Positions 23,834-36,386 are shown, numbered from the stretch's first letter. The stretch is 64,000 bases of DNA from Penicillium oxalicum (GCF_001723175.1 NC_064652.1:2542001-2606000); one strand, 5' to 3'. Numbers and translations are program-made. The notes: generated by a model from the letters alone, not told the origin.

Positions 23834-24444
23834 GGAGGTGTTTTTGACTATTATCAAGTATGGACCACGGAACAGGTGTGATGTTGTTGTTGATTATGTA
23901 TGAAAGTGTATAAAAGAAAGATGGATCTGCGATGGTGAAATTTCGATAGGTTATCATGTCAGGTTCGTTGGAGATGGGATTTTACGATATCCCGTCGGAG
24001 ATTATGAGAAAGTAGGTGATATGTTGATATTTAGCAGTATCTCACTTGAATGTCCCTGGAGTCCCTGTGTCTATTGATCTCTAAGATTATATCAGTGTTA
24101 TAGGTAAGTGCAGACGCCGTGGAAGGAGGATTCACTTTGGAAGGGGGGGGAAGGTGGGAAGAAAAGAGCCATGGCCCAGCTGGATAGGTTGAAATATCTA
24201 TCAGGCCGTGAGTCAGGACTACCTTACGAGGTTGAAAAGGATTTATTCCTCATGTGCGCAGCCATGTCGGAAAATCTCTCTTGTATATCACAGTACCCAT
24301 CGAAGAGTAACATAGTACTACTAGGTTCCACTCGTCCACGGTCCCTTCCAATATCGTCAACCATAATCTCCTTCCTTCCCTCCTGAATACAGACTTCCCT
24401 CATCCCAGTGCACACCGCATCCAAATACCAAAGGAAGGAATTCA
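23834..24444. other. Convergent 3' flanks, no gene
   Basis: This 611-bp AT-rich stretch lies between the DUF3074 gene and the small membrane protein gene. No gene is seen. Confidence 0.5.
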
Positions 24445-25477
24445 CTACTGCGAGAAAACAGAATACGTCTGCAACACTGCCGAAAGGCCCACCAAGACCG
24501 CATTATCCTTGACTCCCGTCTTGGCGTACCAGACCGAGCTGGCCCAGAGAATCGCACTGGAGATTCCGGCAATGGCCTTGGTCAGGGGATCCTGCAGGAC
24601 TGCTGGATCCTTGGACCATTGGTAGTGTAGGATGCCTGGATGAGAAAAGGTAGAACAACGAGTCAGTTGACTTTGTCTCATTCAAATGTTAGAGGTGCTG
24701 ATGCTGATGCTGCTGCAGTGGTAGCTGAGGTGGGATCGGCAGTGTGGCTTTTGAGCCATGAATCACGGCTCGGTGGAGGCACTCGTGTATTAGGTCTAGT
24801 AAAGATATACTAGTAACGGCCGTCGGATGGTGATGGGTGTGGCCAGGGTGAAAATGGATGGAAGGTGTTATGGGGAGAGAGGAGATCTCTTGGTGGGTGA
24901 TATAGTGATTAGTACGTACCGCTTATCAGAAGCCAGGCGCTTCCCTAGATGCAGGGTTAGTGGGGATTCGTTGAAACGTTTGAATTTGGTTTTTTTTTCT
25001 TCATGGGGGCATTTTCGATTCCCTTTCTCTCTCGTTGATCCCGGCACACGGGGTAGAGATACAGAGACCTCCTGTTCGAAAGCTCGAACTGACACATTGA
25101 GCATCTCTTGAGGGGAAAGAGGAAAAAAAAAACCAAGAGATAGCGATTGAACTTATACCTGAAACCATCCCACGGTACCGCATGCCCAGGGTCTCGACCC
25201 TTTGATATTCTTAAACAATTTCTCCGCAGTCCATTCTCTGCCTTGAACCTAGACACAATACTCTCCCTTAGTAAGTTGAAAACATATCACCCATGGCAGA
25301 TCAAGAGAAGGGGTAGGGAGCGAAGCAGAGAAAGGTGACTTTTCTGCTGATACTGGAGCCGCATTCAGGGTTGCGCTACAGTAAGCCTGGACACCAACAT
25401 CAACGTACCGTGTGTCCGATGGACAGAACGAGATAAGTCAAGGCTGTCGCCTGAAGAGAGCGAGAAGAGGCAGCCAT
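24445..25477 (-). CDS. Small multi-pass membrane protein, 124 aa, four exons
   Basis: The exons are 25409-25477, 25159-25248, 24920-24944 (only 25 bp) and 24445-24635. The introns are 160, 214 and 284 bp and together exceed the coding length (375 bp). Joins read IGHT/VQGREWTAEK, GWFQ/GSAWLLISG and SG/ILHYQW, all in phase. The protein begins MAASSRSLQATALTYLVLS. It has about four hydrophobic segments: residues 9-23, 46-62 (GTVGWFQGSAWLLISG), 80-97 (IAGISSAILWASSVWY) and 105-122 (AVLVGLSAVLQTYSVF). A conserved-looking soluble loop between the first two contains WTAEKLFKNIKGSRPWACG. This resembles fungal families of small integral membrane proteins of unknown function; I cannot name it. Any single-frame reading would miss the first half. 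Confidence 0.75.
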
Positions 25478-27554
25478 CGAAGACGAATTTCTCTTTTATA
25501 GGCTTCGTGTTTCCAGCCGTATCCGGTGAGAGGGTCAAGATGGAAATCGAAGATGTAGGCGACTACGTGATATACACTGCAACGATGAACAAGGTCGAGT
25601 GAGAGGCTCGTCGAATCTTGGATCTGGAAACAATAGATAAATGCGGGAAGATGAATCAGGAGTAGTAAACTACTTAGCCAGGTAGTGAGTAGGAGTACGA
25701 AGCTATCCGTTTCTGCGATTTCGGATGAATGTGATTTTCCGAGAATGTGGGGAAGAATGGGGTCACTCAATTACACTACTGATGGACAGGACTGGGGGCT
25801 CGTTCCAGTACCTCAAGGAGGACCCTAGCAGTACCCGGTGCAGAAGTCCGATTAATAATCCACCCGCTCGTCTGACCCAAAAAGGCTATCATTTTCCCTG
25901 GGGTATGCATGGCACTACTGTCTCGGATGGGAGGGCAAGGGGGACACACTTCTGTCATCAATCATCAATCAAGCGGGGAAAAAAACTTGGACGCGAACAG
26001 GCCTCGGCTCGAGGGCTGGGCCGAGGTGGAGACCCGAGAGCTTGGTATGTTTGTTTGGGCGGTGACGGCGTTCAAACGTGTTGGAGCTCCGTCATATGCA
26101 AAAATGTAGTACTGTACCAGTGCCATCATCCATCAGATGGCTTCTGTCAATTTGGTCGTTATGTACATCTCGTGCTCTCGTAGGTAAACAGTATGCATAC
26201 TATACGCAGGTCTGCTGTCCCCTCTCTCCTTTCGAGCTCGACAACGAGGAGAGCTTTAATCAAGAGACGAGCAGCCGGTACAATTGGGCGGCAACGGCCC
26301 TCGAGACAATTTAATTGATCAAATTGAATGCCGAATGGAAAGCCACAGGGACATGTTCCACAGGTAGCTGGACTGACCTCCAGTGCCGCCATGGTCTCAA
26401 TGCGCGCCTATCCATCAATCGTACTTTGACACCTCTGCTCCCACAGCCAATCCGGGGCTCAAGTGATTCTCATTTGGGATGGAGACCGGCTCCTTCTATT
26501 GAAGCTCTGTACCTACCTAAGGATCTAGCCGTTCAAGGCCAAACTGGCGAGAGATGGGCACTTGAATGTACGTATACTTTTACTCTGTCATGTGGGTACA
26601 TGGTCTACATGGGTATCTCGTCGATTCTGGGTGAATATAAGTACCTGTAGACCCCGGCCCGCCTGGAAACCATGAATATACATACCCATCCACGCGAAAT
26701 GGACCTCCAGAAACAGCGTCCAGTCGTTGAAGGATACTTGTGGGATAGGGAAAAAAGAAAAACATGGACATGAAATTGCTTTTATTGAAATCAAAGCAAA
26801 TTCGCCCAATACAACAGGAAATGACAACAGAATGATGGGAAATGGCAGATTCCGAGCAGCGGACCACTTCTCCAGCTTAGTCTGGGCCACGAACGAGCCG
26901 CAACCTCAGCAGGCCCTCCTTTGAGAGTCTGTCAGAGCATCTCTAAGTCCTATCCACCTTCAATCCCCTTGCATTGTCATAATCACTGCGAGAACAGAGG
27001 GATTACATGTCACGTGAAATCGCCATTGGACTCCTGTGTGCAGGGGTAGACGAAAGTGACTCGGCAGAGAGAGGTGGGGGAAAAGAAAGAGAAAGAGGGA
27101 GAAAGAAAAAACCAAGGTTATGACAATCATGTAAAGACAGGAATGAATCAGAGGAGGATATCAAGGCAAGCCAGGTCTCGGCCTTCAGTCCCAACAGGCG
27201 TCTGTGTAGGTGACAAGGGAAAGTCAAGAGAAGGCCCGAGTGGTGTGTCAGAATGTAGAAAAGGTGGGACGAACAAAATAAATAGAAAGAGTGAAGACAA
27301 GAAGACAAATCCACCAACGCCGGCGTCCGCCCCCGGAGAGCGACCGTGAAAGTGACAGTCAAATCACGAGATGATCATCAATTATATGAAAAAGAAAGGG
27401 CTGGTATAAAGCAGAGGACAGTATCAACAAGGGAAGAAGACGAGATGGACTACTTCTGTTTGAACGGTAGTAGACCGAGAGAATGAGTCAAGTGGGCTCT
27501 ATTCGTATCGTACATTCCGAGCACGACTGTGCATTACGATATATATCGAGCTTG
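25478..27554. other. Intergenic, 2.08 kb, no gene recognised
   Basis: The upstream region of the small membrane protein gene and the 3' flank of the zinc-finger gene meet here. Several 60-150-codon frames occur on both strands, none with recognisable motifs. A purine-rich block is seen at about 27056-27120. Confidence 0.5.
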
Positions 27555-29384
27555 CTACCGAGGTCCAAGGTTGGCTTGACTGATCTCAACGGGCGGCGGG
27601 GCAGCTGAGGCGTTGGTCGATGCAATGTGCGCACGGAGGGAGGCGACTTCAGCGTGGAGGCTTGTGATCTCCTTACGCATGTCGTGCACATAAGTCCAGA
27701 GCTTTTCAATCTCACCGGCCGTGTGGTCTGTTCCGTCCAGTCCTACCTTGGGCGCGGTGAATCCATAACTGCCAGAGTGACTGTGTGACGAAGGGGTATG
27801 TTTAGAAGTGCCCTGAGGCTCGAACCGGGCTTGAGGAGAACTCAGGACCGGTGGCGGCAGATGCACGCTGGGCTGAGGTGGTGGGAGGCTGTGTGGAGGC
27901 GGGGCATGAGTGGCCGTCGCGGACTGGCCCGTTCGGGCAAAAGTTTGAGGATGCGGTAAAGACTGTCCGAGTCCGGGCGAATGAGATGTATGCGCAGGCG
28001 CGCTGAGGTCATGCTGCGATAGGGCATTGGGAGACAGAGGCCGCGGACTATCGCTTGCGGTTGATGGGGGAAAAATCGTAGCCCCGGATGAATGGCCGGC
28101 AGGGGGGAAGGTATGATGGGGCGGCTGCGACGTCGCAGCGACGGGAGATGCACCCGAACTACCTTGTGTCCCCGATGGAGGTGGAAGATTCGTGCGGTAA
28201 GCGGCGATAGGCGGATACGTGCTTGGCTGACGGGGCATGTGAAGGGAATCGGATCGCGACATTGAATCGTTTTCGTGACGGCGAATGCTGGGCAAGTTGA
28301 GTCGCCGCTCCTCCTCCTCATCCATACGTTCGGGTTCCATATAAACAACTCCCTCCATTCCCTCTTCGGGATGCTGCCCCTCCGCATAATCATCATCCGG
28401 ATGGAAGCTGCCCATGCTGGCCCGCCGACCTGCGCATCCACCTTGTCCCTTGTTGTGCCGCGCGAGTGCATCGCCCCGGGCGAATCGTCGCCCGCATTTG
28501 GGGCAGGTATGGGGGCGTTCTCCCGTATGCAGTTTGGTGTGGCGTTTCAGATCATGCAATCGACGGAAGCGAGACTGGCAGGTCTGGCAAACGAAAGGCT
28601 TCTCTTGGCTATGGGTGAGAAGATGGCTTTTCAGGTTGTGTTGGCGAGTGAACTCGGTGGCGCAGTAAGGGCAGCGATGTTTCTTCGCTGAAGGCGAACG
28701 AGGGCTGGTTCGATTGTAGCCCGTGCTTGGCAAGCTCAATCCTCGACGTGCATCGTTGATTGCCCCGACAGGCATCGGATATGAAAAAGACTTGTTACTG
28801 TCCTGATCAATCTCCCCTTCCCGCGGACGAGGTCGGTCTGTGCCTTGTAGGGACTCGTCAATGGGACCGGGACTCGCGACGGTGGAGGTGTGCATCAGAG
28901 CACCCTGACCATGCTCACCCGACGCGTAAGGATCAGATGCTGTTGCGTGCGAATTCGTGTCGGCCTGCATCTGTTCGGGCGAGGCATGGACTTGGGGTTC
29001 GTGAAGTGATGGAGCCGGCGATTTCTCGCTCGCGCCGAGGGCCTCCCGAGCCACCTGGGATGTGTTTCGCTGAGCCTCCTTCTCGGAATCAGCCGGCCGA
29101 TCCGCCGGGGTCGCAGCCGCTGGACTGGCCATTTGAGCGGAGGGAGAATGTGAAACGTGCAAGCTTGCGCTGGCGATGGAGCTCAGATTCGGATCTTGTT
29201 TGCCGGGCGAAGACAGGAAATGAATGGAATGCGGGCTGGCAGTGGAAGCGGTGGTGCCGGAGATGGAATTGGTGACGGCGACGGGGTCTTGGTTCGCGTG
29301 CATCAATGTCGCCATAAGGTTCGAAGGATTCGCGCCAGCCTGCGGCGGTGGACGAACCAGGGCGACGGCTGTTTGTGAACTCAT
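27555..29384 (-). CDS. C2H2 zinc-finger transcription factor, 609 aa
   Basis: The start is the ATG at 29384 (MSSQTAVALVRPPPQ), just inside a GA-rich tract that is CT-rich on the sense strand. An upstream in-frame extension is a low-complexity leader translation and is not used. Three tandem zinc fingers lie at about residues 238-318. Finger 1 is CPYC...HNLKSHLLTH, finger 2 CQTC...HDLKRHTKLH, each followed by a TGERP-like linker (HSQEKPF, HTGERPH). Finger 3 is CPKCGRRFARGDALARHNKGQGGC, where the last ligand is Cys (C2HC). The rest is Ser/Pro/Thr/Gln-rich and disordered. There is an acidic patch after the fingers (DEEEERR) and a short C-terminal coiled coil (about 560-595, IEKLWTYVHDMRKEITSLHAEV) that could dimerise the protein. 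It is a nuclear DNA-binding regulator; target genes cannot be inferred. It is not CrzA, whose finger sequence differs. Confidence 0.88.
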   Translation of the reverse strand: MSSQTAVALVRPPPQAGANPSNLMATLMHANQDPVAVTNSISGTTASTASPHSIHFLSSPGKQDPNLSSIASASLHVSHSPSAQMASPAAATPADRPADSEKEAQRNTSQVAREALGASEKSPAPSLHEPQVHASPEQMQADTNSHATASDPYASGEHGQGALMHTSTVASPGPIDESLQGTDRPRPREGEIDQDSNKSFSYPMPVGAINDARRGLSLPSTGYNRTSPRSPSAKKHRCPYCATEFTRQHNLKSHLLTHSQEKPFVCQTCQSRFRRLHDLKRHTKLHTGERPHTCPKCGRRFARGDALARHNKGQGGCAGRRASMGSFHPDDDYAEGQHPEEGMEGVVYMEPERMDEEEERRLNLPSIRRHENDSMSRSDSLHMPRQPSTYPPIAAYRTNLPPPSGTQGSSGASPVAATSQPPHHTFPPAGHSSGATIFPPSTASDSPRPLSPNALSQHDLSAPAHTSHSPGLGQSLPHPQTFARTGQSATATHAPPPHSLPPPQPSVHLPPPVLSSPQARFEPQGTSKHTPSSHSHSGSYGFTAPKVGLDGTDHTAGEIEKLWTYVHDMRKEITSLHAEVASLRAHIASTNASAAPPPVEISQANLGPR

Positions 29385-32300
29385 GTTAGAATCAGACGTA
29401 ATGGAGAAAGAGAGAGAGAGAGAGGGACAGAGAAAGAACGAGGGCGAGATGGTGATGGATAGGCGGAGTAGGGATAAGAGAGGGACAAGGCGCACCAACT
29501 TCACCCGGTGGCTATACTGTCTTGACAACGAACGAGGCGATGCTCAGGTCGACCATGCGGTAGGAGGGGAGGGAAACGGTCGAGGAGCCAGACAGGAGTT
29601 GGCGTTCGAGACGAGAGTCGAAGGCTTGTGGGGCGTTTCCGTTCTCACCTTGGAAACCCAGTGTGGCGCAAGCTGACGGAGGATTTCAGCTTCACGTTCG
29701 TCAGATCTATGATGACGCCTCACGCCGGGTGTTCATGAAAGATTCAATTGGGGCCACAGACAATCCCTTTTTGTTGTTCTCTCTTTTTCATCCGGCTCGC
29801 TGCTAAAATACCGAGTCCGAAAAGAGAAGCCTTTTGGAGCCGAGGAGATTGATCCAACGTCAATTGAGCCGGGCCGTGAAGTCTGGAAGTTTGGAACCGT
29901 GGCGGGTGTTGCAGGCGCAGGAACACGAACGACTTTGATGAGACGGACGGGAACTAAAACACTACCACACACACGGTGTATGACTATGCCATAGGCCACA
30001 CAGCAAAAAGAGTAATACGATGCAGAGACTCAAATCAAGAGAAAAAGATAGAAACTACAGTACAATACGTATGGGTAGTAATGTACTGTACCTAGCAGAG
30101 GGCGTGGCAGATCATCGCAACAAGGGGCACTAGCGTGGGCAACGAGACAGTCTCGTGGGAACGGAGATCTTCCACATCCATTAGAGATGAGCCAACGTCT
30201 GGAGCCATTTGGCACTGATCGAGGCTTCAGCCTAACGGCATTTGTGGATCACGAAAAGTATGGACTCTTAGAGGGGGAACGCCATCGCGCCTGACAGGAA
30301 GATTGACAGCGAAAAAAGAACAAGAAAACCGGGCACGGGGAAGTGGGTTGACAGCTGGGAGGCTGACAATAATTGGTAGCGGTACGGTATGGGTCAAGGC
30401 TAAACGGTATTGCGAATTTGCGAAGACATCATCATACAAGAATACGGATGTACAACTGTCCATCACCTCTCCTCACCTACCAAGAAGAGTGAACATGTAC
30501 CGACACACGAGTGAAGAAGATGGCCACACAAAGCATCATCATAGAGCCCGGCCATGGAGCTCTTCTCGGCGATGGTATGTACATATCCACCTCCACAGAT
30601 ATCTCAATTTTCTACATAAAGCAACGATAGAATGGTCGAGTCTGGGTAGACGGACTCTTTCCGCAGGACCAAGCCTGGGATGAGGAGTACTTGTAATGGC
30701 ACTAAACCACTTGGGAGTAGCATCCATTCCCCTCCAAATCGCCGTATGACGTGCCTCGACAAGTGCTACAGTCAACAATAGTCGTACACTTGTCGCCGCG
30801 GTGTTCCAGATCGCTCATCGAGCGGCTGAGCCACGAACTCTCGAGGTTACTCAGAATCATCTACGGTACTGTACTTATCACTGCTACTGGCCAACTGCAG
30901 CGTTTTTCCACATTGCGTCCTGTGTACCAGAGTCTGACATGCTGTAAGTTACCCGTTAGATTACCGGTCGAGGCTCTTCAGAAGAGAACCCTGACGTGGA
31001 GGCAACGAGACTGTGTGACTTTCAAGTATTGAGTACACTTTCTTCCCGGGGAGGTCCGAGATTTACCGTGGTACTGTCTACCTGGGATAAGATTGAGGCT
31101 GTGTCGCGCGCTAATGCCGGTGGGTCCAGCACGAGGCGTTTTTTCTTTACCCTTTTTCCACATTCCGCCCACTTATCTCCCATCAATCACCCTCCATCCC
31201 ACAGGTCCCCCAGAAAACACACTGTCTCCCTCTGTCCTCAAGCTCTCATGTCTACGATGCCTCCGACCCAAGCACCATGCGGCTGAAAGATCGATGAGAG
31301 TGAGAAGAATTGAGTTCTCGATATGATCACCACACATGGCATGATCACGTTCCGCTCGTACCTTGTGACGTAATTGGTTTCTCCGATGCGGTGGCGACCC
31401 AGGCATCAACAAGGAAATATAGGATCCGCGAAATCCACCGTCTCTTATGGCGAGGCCACGGCAATGTGCAATTTGTGGAACGTTTCCCATCCTGATGCAG
31501 GGACTAGGAAATTTTGCATTGCAAGTTGCCACGAGATCTGGAGAAAACCTGTTGTCCGGCATAAATGTCACCTAGGTACCTTGTAGAAATGCGTACATTC
31601 AACATGGGAAATTGACATCGATCTATACCATTGCCCGATCCAGCATCATTCACTTCATTCGTTGGGTGTGAACTACTCCTTTCTGCTACGGGAGATTTCC
31701 GGCTTTCGTTTTCTTGCCGGAAAACAAAGTTACACGGACCCGTCAAGTGGATCTGGTCTCAGTCTACACGGACGGGCCTGATCCCAGGTTCTTCAGACTG
31801 GTCTTGTGTGACGAGCTGGAGCTCGACAGGTACAAGCAAGCGCAAAGTGGAAGTCGGCAGGAGAAGCCTCTCGAACCCTCAATGATGAGAGCTCAGTCCT
31901 GCCGCACGTTTACCGGAGTCATTGTCGCAGAGACGTAACACCCAGGCCGACCTACGATTGACAAAAGAAGTGGAGAGTGGCTTGACGTCGTGGCACCAAA
32001 AGTCGAGCGGTCCCTCGATGCGTGATCTGATCAGATATCGGTTGAACCTTGATCAGTCTCCGCATCCTTTCTGTTCACGCCTTTATGGAGAACGATCTCC
32101 ACTCGCGTTGGATATTGATATCCTTGACAACCAAACAGAGACGCAGACTTCGTCAATGGGAATATGCATTGTCAAGTACAGTATTTCCCAACGCTGTCGC
32201 CACCCTCCTTATCCGAAGGGACTCCAGGCTCCCGAATCCATCATCCTTCGAGCAACGGGCGCGGCTGGGGAAAGAGCTCACAACCTGAAGCGCTTACAAA

Positions 32301-34733
32301 TCTAAAACTTCGTGGGAAGTCCTGCGAGTTCGGTCCATCTCTTGGTTATTACCTAACACATTGCAAAGGGTACGATTTAGCGTCCCTTCTCCAAGCCTTC
32401 TACCTGTGCATGTCGATAGATGCACAGGCAAGCGACCTAGGTACCCGCCACCATAGGGCGATCAGACATGAAGCTCGATGGTGATCTGAAGTAATGCTTT
32501 TGCTTGCCTCCTTAGCCCCCGCGGCCCCTCACATCACTGCATGTCCCGCTGCATATTAGCCCCCCCGGGAACCTTGCACTTTTCTGCGCATCCTGGTTCA
32601 AGACCGACCGTTCAGTGGTTGAGGAAGGTGATGTGATCATGATCACTCCGCAGATTTTCCAACCACCACTTGCTGTCCGCTCCTCCGACTCCCAGAATTG
32701 CAGTGCATTAGGGTACGCTGGACGGTTTCCGGTCGCTGATCTCGCTTAGGCAGGTTGGTCGAGTCCAAGCTCTCTCCCTCTCTGTGTTCATGTGAGTGTG
32801 ATGAGCTAAGGTTACCACCAAGATAGGCCCAGTCAAGTGCATGTAAGCCTGAAAATGAGGCAGGTACTCAGTCATACTATTTAAGCTACAGCAGGTCTAT
32901 GCTTCAAGTATACATGCAGTCTGTCCGAATCGAACGGATAAGTACTTGCGCCGAGTCCAAAGTGGGGCGTCAAAAGTTCAGTCTCTCTGCTGGAACCTGT
33001 CCAACGCTGTCTTCGCTTGGCGGGGGTAAGAAGCAATTAATCATGAAGGTGCTCCACTAGGACGAGTCGAGAAATGCCCGCCTATTGAAGGAAGAGAACC
33101 ATAGAAGTTGAAAGAGATTCCATCTTTTCAGGACCTCAGGGCATTACAGATGCGAGTGGCAGAGAATGTTGCTTGGTACGCTGCAGCAAGACTCTCTCAT
33201 CAAGCTATGTTCCCCAAATGGCCCACACGTAAGAAGAGGAAAGGCGTGATAGTTGAAGCTTGACAGCAGTGTACTGCAACCACCTCCATTTCCTGCATCC
33301 AAATCCCAATAATGTTCCACAATCTTCTGCACATAGTACTTTAACCATGCGTTGTCGCGTGCCTGAAGAGGTTGACTTTTCAAGCTTTTTTTTTTCTCTC
33401 GAAAACGCAACATGCTCACTGCCTCAAGAGCAGCATACATTGGTGACCTTCATATTCCCTGATCGTGCCACGGCCGTCCAGTCGGCATCCGCGACTCACA
33501 AGACCTTCCCGGCTGGAAAAAAGGTGCGTCGAGGTACCTCTGCCACCGCTATTTTGTGACCAACTGCAATGTCTCGAAGGGATATCTAGTCCGGATGGTA
33601 GTTCACTTCCTGAATACCTGTGTTCATGAGATGATGCACAGCAAACAGTCATACAAGGAATCAAGAGGGATGAAACAGAATATCATCCGGTGATGCAATA
33701 CCACGAGGAGGAACGTCTGGCGTTTCGTCTTGAGTTTCGGAAGAGTGAGGTGCTCAACCGTGAGGTCAAGAAACCATCCTCGTGTGATGAACGTCCCTGC
33801 ATCTTCGGGTTGGCGGGTATTTTTGACGTGACCATCTCTGCGTGTGAGTGTGTGTGACTGACGAGTTTCCGAACATGAACAGACTTTCCGTCTTCTCCTC
33901 TTTTTGGCTTCTCTCCCACCTCCTCACGGCCAGAGGTTCCGCCACCACTGCTGCCCCGAATGTCATTGGCCTCCGTCTCGGCGGGTTAGCGCCGGCTGAA
34001 GTGATGAAAGATGCATCGCGAGGAGTAGCGGAGGCCAACGAGGCCCTCATGTGGATGCTGACTGGCTGCAAGTCCCACTGTGACAAGCTTGGCCGATTCT
34101 CCAACGCAACCAGTCACACCCGAGGATCAACAAGCCCTAAAAGTGCAGAGCTGCATCCTGCATCTGGCACCAGCGTCGGATCTCCAATCATTGCCCCGGT
34201 TGCTCATGTGCGATCGTGCACTCGGCGCTTACTTTGGCATGGCTGGAGTGATATACGGCCATGGACTGCAGTGCTGCCCCTCTGCGTTCCCGTCGCGGAA
34301 GACGGCCCCGGAGCTGCTCAGACTGCTGCGTGATTGATATTCAAATCAACCAGCGGCCAACCTTTCCTCCTGCGAACGTCTTTTCCCCTCTCGAGCATCT
34401 CTGTCGCCTCACCCTGACTACCCTTCGTCTCCCCCAATTTAAGATATCCGTGGACGCAGGTTCCGCACACGGTATATCCTGAGGCGACCGAACCAAACAA
34501 CGTCTCAAGCGTTCTTTCTTCAGCCGTTGTGACACTCTCTTCAGAGGTGTCTCCGCAGCAGCCAACTCGACTCAGCTCTGCACCTGAAAGCGAGTCACCC
34601 CCCACCCACCTGTGTGGTGGTTTTACTTGTGAAGCTTGAGTTTCGGTTCCGGAATCTCATCAAGAGCTGGTTCTCTTGACTTGCATCGTTACGCTGGTTC
34701 CTTCATTGGTTTCCTTGCACAACCTTGTTTACA
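29385..34733. other. Gene-poor region, 5.3 kb
   Basis: This is the longest stretch without a confident gene. It has the zinc-finger promoter on the left and the HAM-8-like promoter on the right. Open frames are short, overlap on both strands and lack motifs; one weak candidate (33875-34333) is listed separately. No tRNA, rRNA or repeat array is seen. Long upstream regions are common at fungal regulator genes, and long non-coding transcripts are possible, but nothing in the sequence proves one. Confidence 0.5.
33875..34333 (+). CDS. Doubtful small secreted protein, 152 aa
   Basis: The ATG at 33875 opens a frame whose first 22 residues (MNRLSVFSSFWLLSHLLTAR) look like a signal peptide followed by GSATTAAPNV. 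The second half of this frame has no family look. A second frame (about 34062-34334) reads LADSPTQPVTPEDQQALKVQ and CDRALGAYFGMAGVIYGHG, which is at least as protein-like. A splice from one to the other at the acceptor ending 34071-34072 is conceivable but no clear donor was found. It may be no gene at all. Confidence 0.2.
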   Translation: MNRLSVFSSFWLLSHLLTARGSATTAAPNVIGLRLGGLAPAEVMKDASRGVAEANEALMWMLTGCKSHCDKLGRFSNATSHTRGSTSPKSAELHPASGTSVGSPIIAPVAHVRSCTRRLLWHGWSDIRPWTAVLPLCVPVAEDGPGAAQTAA

Positions 34734-36386
34734 ATGTCGAACGCGAGCGACTCTCCTCGGACGGACCAGCCTGTGGTGCCTGCAGATCTCTTCAGGACTT
34801 CATACCATAGCGGCATGGGCGACTTGCCGCTACAACAACCCCACCAGACACCGCAGGCACGCAGCTCGCCCGAGGGATGCGGCGCCTCGTTACAGAGCCC
34901 TCGTACAGCTCGCTTTGCTGAAGCTACTACGGTACATTCGCCCATTGACCCATCATGCCGCTCGCCTTTCGCTGATCCTCAACAAACCCAGGCCGGAGGT
35001 GTAGGCCACACTGGTTTTGGCTATGTGGCCGCAAGTGACCCAGCGCAATACGCGGCTGATTCAAGACCTCCGATGACGCCCGCGCTCGCTTCGCCACTGC
35101 GAACCGGCTTGAGAGTGCCCAATACCGCCAAGTCCCTGAACCCTCTCAGTCCAACGTTCCGGGAAGAGTACATGTTGGAGAAGCAGGAGAAGGAAACCGA
35201 GAAAGAGAATGCTCGGGATCTGGTAAGATAGGATGACCGCACTGGTCCGAGAGTTGAATGCTCCCTGCCATCACAATGCTAAGAATTATCCAGCGTATTA
35301 AACTCCGTGTCCGGATGGCAAAGATGTTCCTTCGGGGGGTCAACTTTTCGTGCAGTCTGATTGTGCTAGCCCTTCTCGCTACCACTTTGACCGTCTTTGA
35401 AGCCACTAAATCAATCCCAACGCGCAACACCCTCCCCGCTTGGGCAGAGGGCACCAATCCTTGGGCGCAGTATTTGCTCCTAGGATTGGCAAGCTTCTCC
35501 TTGTTTGCGTGCTTAATTGTGTTCTGGGGCTACTGGAAAGGTGGGCACCGTCGGGCTGAAAAGACCACGATCTACTACACCACTTTCTCGATTTGCTTCT
35601 TCTTTTTCAACTTTGTGATGTGGACTGTCGGTGCAGCCATTTATCAGCACTCCAAGGGAACAAACAGCAACAAGGACCTTTGGGGCTGGTCCTGTAATCA
35701 AAACACCCGCGAGGAGATTTACTCCAACACAATCGACTATGCGCTTCTTTGCCGTCTTCAGGTTCGTGATCTGGTCTCAAAAATCACTCCATCTTCAAGT
35801 AGCTTTTGCTCACATTTGCACGCAGGATTGGGGTCTCGTTTGCGCCGTCATTGAGATCGTTATTGAACTTATCGTCCTTCTTATCTATGGCGTCGTCGCT
35901 TATCGTTTCTGGACCAAGCGCCGTCTGATGAAGACCATGGACGGACGGGACAAGGCTCGTTCTGATCTGTACCTTGCGCAGCTGCGCATGCAGTCCGCAC
36001 CGAACACTCCTGGGTTCCCTCAGGGAGGCTACGCGAGCTATCCGGCCAAGAATCCGTACGTCGTCTCTGTCGACCCCCTGTCTTCAGCGGAGAAGGGCCA
36101 GGCTGAACCGACCACGACACAATACGCGTCACCTCGTTCACCTACCCGACCAATCTCCTCGTTCCAGCTCCAGCCGCCCCCTAGTCGCAATCAGCCGTCC
36201 ACCCCCCAGTCTCAACAAGGTGGTTTCGTGGCGATATCAGCGCCCAGATCAACCTCACCACCCGCTCAGAGTGAGGCCCAGCATTTGCCTGCGGCTCCTG
36301 GAGAGACCAACTACGGTGCTGTGCCGATTCCAGGCGCATACACGAGTCCCATGATGCCTACCTTCCCGCCTGCCGTACACCAATAA
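34734..36386 (+). CDS. Four-pass membrane protein resembling hyphal anastomosis protein HAM-8, 505 aa
   Basis: The exons are 34734-35222, 35294-35761 and 35826-36386, with introns of 71 and 64 bp, all joins in phase 0 (ARDL/RIKLRV and CRLQ/DWGLVCAV). Residues 1-160 are Pro/Ser-rich cytosolic tail. They are followed by a basic stretch and four membrane segments: about 177-195 (NFSCSLIVLALLATTLTVF), 222-242 (YLLLGLASFSLFACLIVFWGY), 258-280 (FSICFFFFNFVMWTVGAAIY) and 322-345 (CAVIEIVIELIVLLIYGVVAYRF). A long disordered C-terminal tail follows, ending in Pro/Gln-rich sequence. The layout matches a MARVEL-like four-helix family that I recall being annotated as hyphal anastomosis-8 in Aspergillus. 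In Neurospora HAM-8 is needed for cell-cell fusion. The membrane topology is clear; the HAM-8 name is from memory and less certain. Confidence 0.75.

Noticed and set aside
11263..25477. Secondary-metabolite gene cluster suggested by neighbouring thioesterases and a small hypothetical gene
   Set aside because: No polyketide synthase, peptide synthetase, terpene synthase, P450 or cluster regulator is present; neighbours are housekeeping genes.
27555..29384. Identity as CrzA (calcineurin-responsive factor)
   Set aside because: Finger sequences and the C2HC third finger do not match CrzA as I know it, so no name was given.
34062..34334. Second frame overlapping the weak secreted-protein candidate
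   Set aside because: It follows a stop and has no ATG start in frame; a splice to the first frame lacks a clear donor. Not called as a gene.
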